A DNA stretch of 17,085 nt, taken from positions 1 through 17,085 of the forward strand of contig CALFRR010000171.1 in assembly GCA_937919435.1 (NCBI GenBank), read 5' to 3'. This stretch comes from an uncultured Alphaproteobacteria bacterium. GTDB lineage: Bacteria > Pseudomonadota > Alphaproteobacteria > Rhizobiales > Ancalomicrobiaceae. The notes beneath the pieces were generated by a model that saw nothing but the letters and a program-made list of their open reading frames with translations, made no database searches and had not been told where the DNA came from. Positions 13,427-17,085 of this stretch are shown one piece after another (positions within the stretch are counted from its first letter, which is position 1; each line of letters begins with the position of its first letter). Both the position numbers and the translations under genes were made by a program.

Positions 13427-13502
13427 GCGGGCGGTTCAGGGAGGAACCTGATCGGCCGCCCGCTTCAAAGGGAGGGACCACCCGGTCCCCAGGTGGTTGA
13501 AA
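13427..13502 (+). promoter_or_regulatory. Structured 5' leader of the DUF1127 gene with competing hairpins
   Basis: An 8-bp GC stem (13427-13434 with 13456-13463) encloses a smaller stem TCAGG/CCTGA (13436-13440 with 13447-13451) whose loop shows GAGGAA. Just before the start codon two hairpins exclude each other: GGGACC/GGTCCC (13474-13479 with 13484-13489), and ACCACC/GGTGGT (13477-13482 with 13492-13497). The second buries the ribosome-binding site AGGTGG at 13491-13496. This layout suits translational control by an RNA, protein or temperature. The structures were read by eye, not folded. Confidence 0.5.
13438..13479 (+). repeat. Two near-identical GGGAGG direct repeats in the DUF1127 leader
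   Basis: AGGGAGGAACC (13438-13448) and AGGGAGGGACC (13469-13479) differ at one base and are 31 bp apart. Both carry a purine-rich core complementary to CCUCCC, a motif found in the loops of certain alphaproteobacterial small RNAs. Confidence 0.6.
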
Positions 13503-13667
13503 ATGTCGATCTACTCGCTTGCCAATCAGCTCCGTTCCTCGCTCGAGCGGTATCGCAACTATCGTCGCGCGGTGCGTGAACTCTCCGCACTCGACGACCA
13601 TCAACTCGGCGACATCGGCCTCGTGCGCTCGCGCATCGAGGAGGTCGCCCGCGGCACGATCCACTGA
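13503..13667 (+). CDS. DUF1127 (YjiS-like) small arginine-rich protein
   Basis: This 54-residue protein has the DUF1127 signature LDDHQLGDIGLVRS at residues 30-43, preceded by an Arg/Tyr-rich helix (ERYRNYRRAVRELS, 15-28). Such proteins are widespread and often multicopy in Alphaproteobacteria. Characterised members are linked to RNA binding, stress and phosphate or carbon metabolism (family knowledge), for example CcaF1 of Rhodobacter. The basic charge fits RNA binding, but the target is unknown. The ATG at 13503 has AGGTGG at 13491-13496 as ribosome-binding site. An elaborate leader precedes it and a hairpin with TTCG loop follows 23 bp after the stop, so the mRNA is short and monocistronic. 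It is below the length that simple gene finders report. Confidence 0.88.
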   Translation: MSIYSLANQLRSSLERYRNYRRAVRELSALDDHQLGDIGLVRSRIEEVARGTIH

Positions 13668-13690
13668 GATCGGCTTCGTCGGTCGATGAA

Positions 13691-13723
13691 CGAGAGGCGG
13701 CTTCGGCCGCCTCTCGGCGTTTC
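13691..13723 (+). terminator. Terminator of the DUF1127 gene
   Basis: CGAGAGGCGGC (13691-13701) and GCCGCCTCTCG (13706-13716) form a perfect 11-bp stem capped by a stable TTCG tetraloop, followed by GCGTTTC. The T-tract is short, but the stem is strong and well placed. Confidence 0.75.
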
Positions 13724-13782
13724 AGGGGGGCGGCTTCGGGCGAATTCGTCGGTTCGTCGTCGGCGATTCGGGGTCACTCCTC

Positions 13783-13811
13783 CGAACCATTTGAAATTTC
13801 ACACCGGTTCG
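13783..13811. promoter_or_regulatory. Palindromic candidate operator upstream of the chemoreceptor gene
   Basis: CGAACC (13783-13788) and GGTTCG (13806-13811) flank a nearly centred GAAATTTC palindrome (13793-13800). This two-level symmetry 145 bp before the chemoreceptor start looks like a binding site for a dimeric regulator. No regulator gene is nearby, so this is tentative. Confidence 0.3.
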
Positions 13812-13954
13812 CCTTCCCCGAGGGCATTTTACCGGTACGGTTTCCTGATTGTTAAGCCTCGCTGCCTGAGACTCGGTCCGAGGCCTGCCGCCTCCGGCGG
13901 TTCGGCGTCACCGCCCCGTCATTGCCGCTCACGGCACCGGTTCGGAGAGGGTCG

Positions 13955-15634
13955 ATGAAGTCGGCATTGCAGGGCATCTCCTTCCGTCTCTTCTCGGTCG
14001 TCGGCCTGGCCGCCGTCGGCATTCTGGTGGTCGCCGCCTTCGGCCTCGCCGGACTGCGGGCGAGCCTGTGGGAGAACAAGGTCGGCGAACTCCGCCGGAT
14101 CGTGGAGCTGGCCGCCTCGACCGCCGAGGCGTCGCGCGCCCGCGTCGCACGCGGCGAGCTCTCCGAGGAGGCCGGTCGTCGCGAGGCCGAACGGGCGATC
14201 GGCGAATTGCGCTTCGACGGCGACAACTACCTCTTCGTCCAGTCGACCGACGGCACCATCGTCGTCCACCCGAAGGCCGAGCTGCGCGGCACCTCGGGCT
14301 ACGCGATGCGCGACCCCGACGGCAAATATCTGTTCCGCGAGATGAACGCGGTCGCCGCCGAGAAGGGGCGCGGCGACGTGCGCTATCGCTGGCCGCGGCC
14401 GGGCGCCGTCGATGCGCTGCCGAAGATGTCCTATGTGATCGCTTTCCCCGCCTGGAACTGGGTGATCGGCTCCGGCCTGTGGGTCGACGACATCGAGGCA
14501 CAGTTCCGGTCGAGCGCGCTGCGCGCCGGGTTGATCGCGCTGTTGTTCGTCGTCGTGACCTCGGGAATCGGCATCCTGGTGGTGCGTTCGGTGATCCGGC
14601 CGCTCGCCGCCATCCGCGGGGCGATGACCGCCCTCGGCCGGGGCGACGTCGACGTCCACCTCGACGAGCGGCGGGCCGACGAGGTCGGCGACATGGCGCG
14701 CGCCGTGGCGGTGTTCCGCGGCCAGGAGATCGAACGTCGGCGTCTCGCCGAGGAGACCTCGGTCGCCGCCGAGGCCAAGCGGCATCGCGAGGCCCGGATC
14801 GACGCCGCGGTCGCCGGCTTCCGCGCCCGCATGTCCGATCTGCTCGGGGCGGTCGGCGAGGAGATCGCCCTGATGAACCACACCGCCTCGTCGCTGACCG
14901 GCGTCGCCGAGACCGCCGCCGCCCGCGCCGACGGGGCCGCCGCCGCCGCGGCTTCCGCCTCCACCAGCGTCGAGACGGTGGCCGTCGCCGGCGAACAGCT
15001 CGAGCTGTCGATCGGCGAGATCGGCCGGCAGGTGGCCCGCACCACCGAGATCGTCGCCGGCGCCGCGCAGGCCTCGCAGGCCACCAACGCCACCGTCGCG
15101 GCGCTCGAACAGGCCGCCGGCCGGATCGGCACGGTGGTCGATCTGATCCGCGACATCGCCGACCAGACCAATCTGCTCGCCCTCAACGCCACCATCGAAG
15201 CGGCTCGGGCCGGTGACGCCGGCCGCGGCTTCGCGGTCGTCGCCAACGAAGTGAAGAGCCTGTCGGCCCAGACCGCACGGGCGACCCAGGAGATCTCCGA
15301 GCAGATCGCCGCGATCCAGGCATCGACCGGCGAAGCGGTCGGCGCGATCGGGCGGATCGCCCGGACCATGACCGACGTCGACGGCTTCACCGCGGCGATC
15401 GCCGCGGCGATCGAGGAGCAGTCGGCCTCCACCGCCGAGATCTCGCGCAACGTCCGCGAAGCGGCGAGCGGCACCCGTGGTGCGGTCGACAACGTCGCCG
15501 GCGTTTCCGCCGCCGCCGCCGACACCTCGCGTGCCGCCGGTGAGGTCGACGAGGTCGGCCGGCGCATCGCCGCCACCGCGGATGCCCTGCGCGCCGACGT
15601 CGACCGCTTCCTCACGGAAGTCGCCGCCGCCTGA
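13955..15634 (+). CDS. Methyl-accepting chemotaxis protein with single Cache sensor
   Basis: This 559-residue transmembrane chemoreceptor is expected to control CheA activity in response to a small extracellular ligand. The order is TM1 (about residues 10-33), a periplasmic single-Cache domain (about 38-185, with FDGDNYLFVQSTDGTIVVHP, GKYLFREM and FPAWNWVIGSGLWVDDI), TM2 (190-211), HAMP (about 212-265, IRPLAAIRGAMTALGRGD) and a cytoplasmic signalling domain. The hairpin tip reads IRDIADQTNLLALNATIEAARAG, followed by GRGFAVVANEVKSLS. The C-terminus ends FLTEVAAA, without a pentapeptide for CheR/CheB tethering. The ATG at 13955 has GGAGAGG at 13944-13950; a longer in-frame start at 13922 (TTG) is less likely. 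sCache_2-type sensors often bind carboxylates, but the ligand cannot be read here. No other chemotaxis gene is near. Confidence 0.94.
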   Translation: MKSALQGISFRLFSVVGLAAVGILVVAAFGLAGLRASLWENKVGELRRIVELAASTAEASRARVARGELSEEAGRREAERAIGELRFDGDNYLFVQSTDGTIVVHPKAELRGTSGYAMRDPDGKYLFREMNAVAAEKGRGDVRYRWPRPGAVDALPKMSYVIAFPAWNWVIGSGLWVDDIEAQFRSSALRAGLIALLFVVVTSGIGILVVRSVIRPLAAIRGAMTALGRGDVDVHLDERRADEVGDMARAVAVFRGQEIERRRLAEETSVAAEAKRHREARIDAAVAGFRARMSDLLGAVGEEIALMNHTASSLTGVAETAAARADGAAAAAASASTSVETVAVAGEQLELSIGEIGRQVARTTEIVAGAAQASQATNATVAALEQAAGRIGTVVDLIRDIADQTNLLALNATIEAARAGDAGRGFAVVANEVKSLSAQTARATQEISEQIAAIQASTGEAVGAIGRIARTMTDVDGFTAAIAAAIEEQSASTAEISRNVREAASGTRGAVDNVAGVSAAAADTSRAAGEVDEVGRRIAATADALRADVDRFLTEVAAA

Positions 15635-15649
15635 GGTCGGCCGCGACCT
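15634..15649. terminator. Short hairpin between chemoreceptor and lactonase genes
   Basis: AGGTCG (15634-15639) and CGACCT (15644-15649) form a 6-bp stem with a GCCG loop immediately after the chemoreceptor stop, in the 63-bp gap between convergent genes. No T-tract follows, so terminator function is uncertain. Confidence 0.3.
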
Positions 15650-15697
15650 TCGATGCGGGAGGGGCGACCGAGGTCGGCCCGGCCCGCGGTGGAGCGG

Positions 15698-16606
15698 TCA
15701 GCCGAGCACGACTCCGCCCTCGGCGAAGACGAAGGGACCGACTCCGGCGACGTCGACGTCGAAGGCGATCGTCGCGCCGGTCAGCGGGCCGTCGGCGAGT
15801 CGCTCCTCCGACAGCCCGTGGCGCAGCGAGGTCAGGAACAGCGTCCGCCCGTCGGGTCCGCCGAAACACGGCATCGTCGGCGCCGCGACCGGCAGGCGGA
15901 AACGGCCGAGGAGCCGGCCGTCGGCATCGAAGTGGTTGAGGACCCCGGCGCTGACCCCGGCGCTCCAATAGCTGCCGTCGAGATCGCAGGCGCCGCCGTC
16001 CGGCCGGCCCTCGGCGTCGGCGAGCGTGACGATGGTGGTGCGATCGTCGATCGCGCCGGTCGCCGGATCGAAGCGCCAACGGTCGATCCGGCCGAGCGAG
16101 CTGTCGGAATGGAACATCGTCCGGCCGTCCGCCGTCCAGGCGAGACCGTTCGAGGCGACGAGCCCGTCGAGTCTGCGCTCGACCCGGCCGTCGCCGGTCA
16201 CCCGCCAGAGTGCGGCGACCGGTCGGCGCGGCTTGCGCTCGTCGATCGCTCCGATCCAGAAGGCGCCGTCCGGACCGACCTTGCCGTCGTTGAGGCGGGT
16301 GGTCGGCGCGCCGGTGTCGATCTCGACGAAGGGCGTGAAGCGGCCGGTGTCGCGGTCGAGGAAGGCGAGGCCGTGGGCGAGCGAGACGATCAGCCGCCCG
16401 CGGTCGGTCAGGCCGAGCGCCGTCGGCCGGTCGGGTGCCCGCCAGCTCCGCCGGGCGCCACCCGCCGCGTCGGTCTCGTGGACGAGACCGCCCTCGATGT
16501 CGACGAAGCAGAGCCGGGCGCGCACCGGATCCCACAGCGGACCCTCGCCGAGCTCCGCCGGCGTTTCGGTGAGGACGCGGAAGGTGAGGCTGGTGTCGTC
16601 GGTCAC
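15698..16606 (-). CDS. SMP-30/regucalcin-family lactonase (gluconolactonase-like)
   Basis: This 302-residue six-bladed beta-propeller of the SMP-30/gluconolactonase/LRE family hydrolyses sugar-acid lactones with a divalent metal. The four metal and catalytic positions of regucalcin are all recognisable: Glu21 in LGEGPLW, Asn106 in TRLNDGKVGPDG, Asn153 in ASNGLAW and Asp203 in RPDGGACDLDG. Arg104, just before Asn106, matches the substrate-binding Arg. There is no signal peptide, so it is cytoplasmic. The GTG start at 16606 overlaps the edd stop as GTGA, giving a 4-bp overlap and probable translational coupling. Being tied to edd, the likely substrate is gluconolactone or 6-phosphogluconolactone feeding the Entner-Doudoroff route; galactono- or xylonolactone are alternatives. 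Confidence 0.9.
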   Translation of the reverse strand: MTDDTSLTFRVLTETPAELGEGPLWDPVRARLCFVDIEGGLVHETDAAGGARRSWRAPDRPTALGLTDRGRLIVSLAHGLAFLDRDTGRFTPFVEIDTGAPTTRLNDGKVGPDGAFWIGAIDERKPRRPVAALWRVTGDGRVERRLDGLVASNGLAWTADGRTMFHSDSSLGRIDRWRFDPATGAIDDRTTIVTLADAEGRPDGGACDLDGSYWSAGVSAGVLNHFDADGRLLGRFRLPVAAPTMPCFGGPDGRTLFLTSLRHGLSEERLADGPLTGATIAFDVDVAGVGPFVFAEGGVVLG

Positions 16607-17085
16607 AGCGACGATGCTCCCGTTTCGGCCGAGCCCACCGCCCGGCGGAAGGTTTCGAAGAGTTCGCGGCCGACCCCGCTGCGGTTCGCCTCGAGATCGG
16701 CGACCGCCGGGATGCGGGCCGCCCATTCGTCGGCGTCGACCAGTACCTCGAGCGTCCCGGCGGCGACGTCGAGACGGATGCGGTCGCCGTCGCGCAGTCT
16801 GGCGATCGGCCCGCCGTCGGCCGCCTCCGGCGTGACGTGGATCGCCGCCGGCACCTTGCCCGAGGCGCCCGACATCCGCCCGTCGGTGACCAGCGCCACC
16901 TTCAGCCCGCGCCCCTGCAGGATCGACAGCACCGGGGTCAGGCTGTGCAATTCGGGCATGCCATTGGCGCGCGGCCCCTGGAACCGGACGACGACAATGG
17001 TGTCGCCGGTGAATTCGCCCGCCTTGAAGGCCGCCTTCACCGCCGCCTGATCGTCGAACACCCGAACCGGCGCCTCGACCACATG
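16603..17085 (-). CDS. edd: Phosphogluconate dehydratase, C-terminal part (5' end outside window)
   Basis: Edd converts 6-phosphogluconate to 2-keto-3-deoxy-6-phosphogluconate, the first specific step of the Entner-Doudoroff pathway. It is an iron-sulfur enzyme of the IlvD/Edd family. The frame stays open to the window edge, and the GTG at 17082 is internal (HVVEAP). The visible C-terminal 160 or so residues contain the Edd-type stretches VRFQGPRANGMPELHSLTPV and VTDGRMSGASGKVPAAIHVT, then GGPIARLRDGDRIRLD. These, with RVFDDQAAVKAAF, fit Edd better than IlvD or sugar-acid dehydratases. The stop overlaps the lactonase start by 4 bp. The N-terminal cysteine ligands of the cluster lie outside the window. 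Confidence 0.93.
   Translation of the reverse strand, partial: HVVEAPVRVFDDQAAVKAAFKAGEFTGDTIVVVRFQGPRANGMPELHSLTPVLSILQGRGLKVALVTDGRMSGASGKVPAAIHVTPEAADGGPIARLRDGDRIRLDVAAGTLEVLVDADEWAARIPAVADLEANRSGVGRELFETFRRAVGSAETGASSL

Noticed and set aside
13416..13664. 82-codon minus-strand frame opposite the DUF1127 gene
   Set aside because: It is the antisense of a real conserved micro-protein and its structured leader, with no motif of its own.
13686..13958. 90-codon open frame upstream of the chemoreceptor gene
   Set aside because: It crosses the DUF1127 terminator hairpin, has no ribosome-binding site or recognisable motif, and overlaps the chemoreceptor start.
1..17085. Search for CRISPR arrays, tRNA/rRNA genes, insertion sequences, phage or defence genes
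   Set aside because: No spaced repeat array, cloverleaf, transposase or integrase motif or terminal repeats were seen. The gene content is housekeeping metabolism, envelope and signalling.

Overview
The window is very GC-rich (third codon positions mostly G or C) and is best read as a chromosomal segment of an alphaproteobacterium, most likely order Hyphomicrobiales (Rhizobiales). Three things point there: the gene order yidC-engB-argB-pyrimidine 5'-nucleotidase-dapD, TTGAC-type promoters, and a DUF1127 micro-protein near a Cache chemoreceptor. The family or genus cannot be fixed from the sequence alone. I see no transposase, integrase, tRNA, rRNA, CRISPR array or phage gene, so this looks like core genome with a few lineage-specific insertions.

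Layout. 1-3318 (+): the 3' part of yidC, engB and argB, closely spaced. 3308-3847 (-): a GNAT acetyltransferase converging on argB. 4056-5745 (+): a HAD-family pyrimidine 5'-nucleotidase, then dapD. 5906-8764 (+): a TM2-domain membrane protein, a PaiB-type FMN-binding protein, dapE, and a small unknown membrane protein that overlaps dapE by 4 bp. 8781-9587 (+): a cytoplasmic NlpC/P60 peptidase with SH3-like N-terminal region. 9581-10522 (-): a GhrA-type hydroxyacid dehydrogenase. 10667-11221 (+): peptide deformylase. 11283-12155 (-): undecaprenyl-diphosphatase. 12461-13099 (+): an exported LapG-like (BTLCP) cysteine protease. 13503-13667 (+): a 54-residue DUF1127 protein with a structured leader. 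13955-15634 (+): a single-Cache methyl-accepting chemotaxis protein. 15698-16606 and 16603-17085 (-): an SMP-30/regucalcin-type lactonase coupled to the 3' end of edd.

How the genes fit together. A large share serves the cell envelope. DapD and DapE catalyse two steps of the succinylase route to meso-diaminopimelate, UppP recycles the lipid carrier for peptidoglycan, the NlpC/P60 enzyme probably cuts recycled muropeptides, and YidC inserts membrane proteins. EngB and Def act in ribosome assembly and nascent-chain processing. Edd with the lactonase points to sugar-acid breakdown by the Entner-Doudoroff route. The BTLCP protease, DUF1127 protein and chemoreceptor suggest surface, stress and behaviour functions.

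The least explained signals are these: the leader of the DUF1127 gene, with two GGGAGG repeats and two mutually exclusive hairpins, one hiding the ribosome-binding site; an apparently leaderless def, and possibly dapE; a roughly 25-residue insertion in EngB; and the absence of truA and fmt beside dapE and def. I found no clearly new multigene system.
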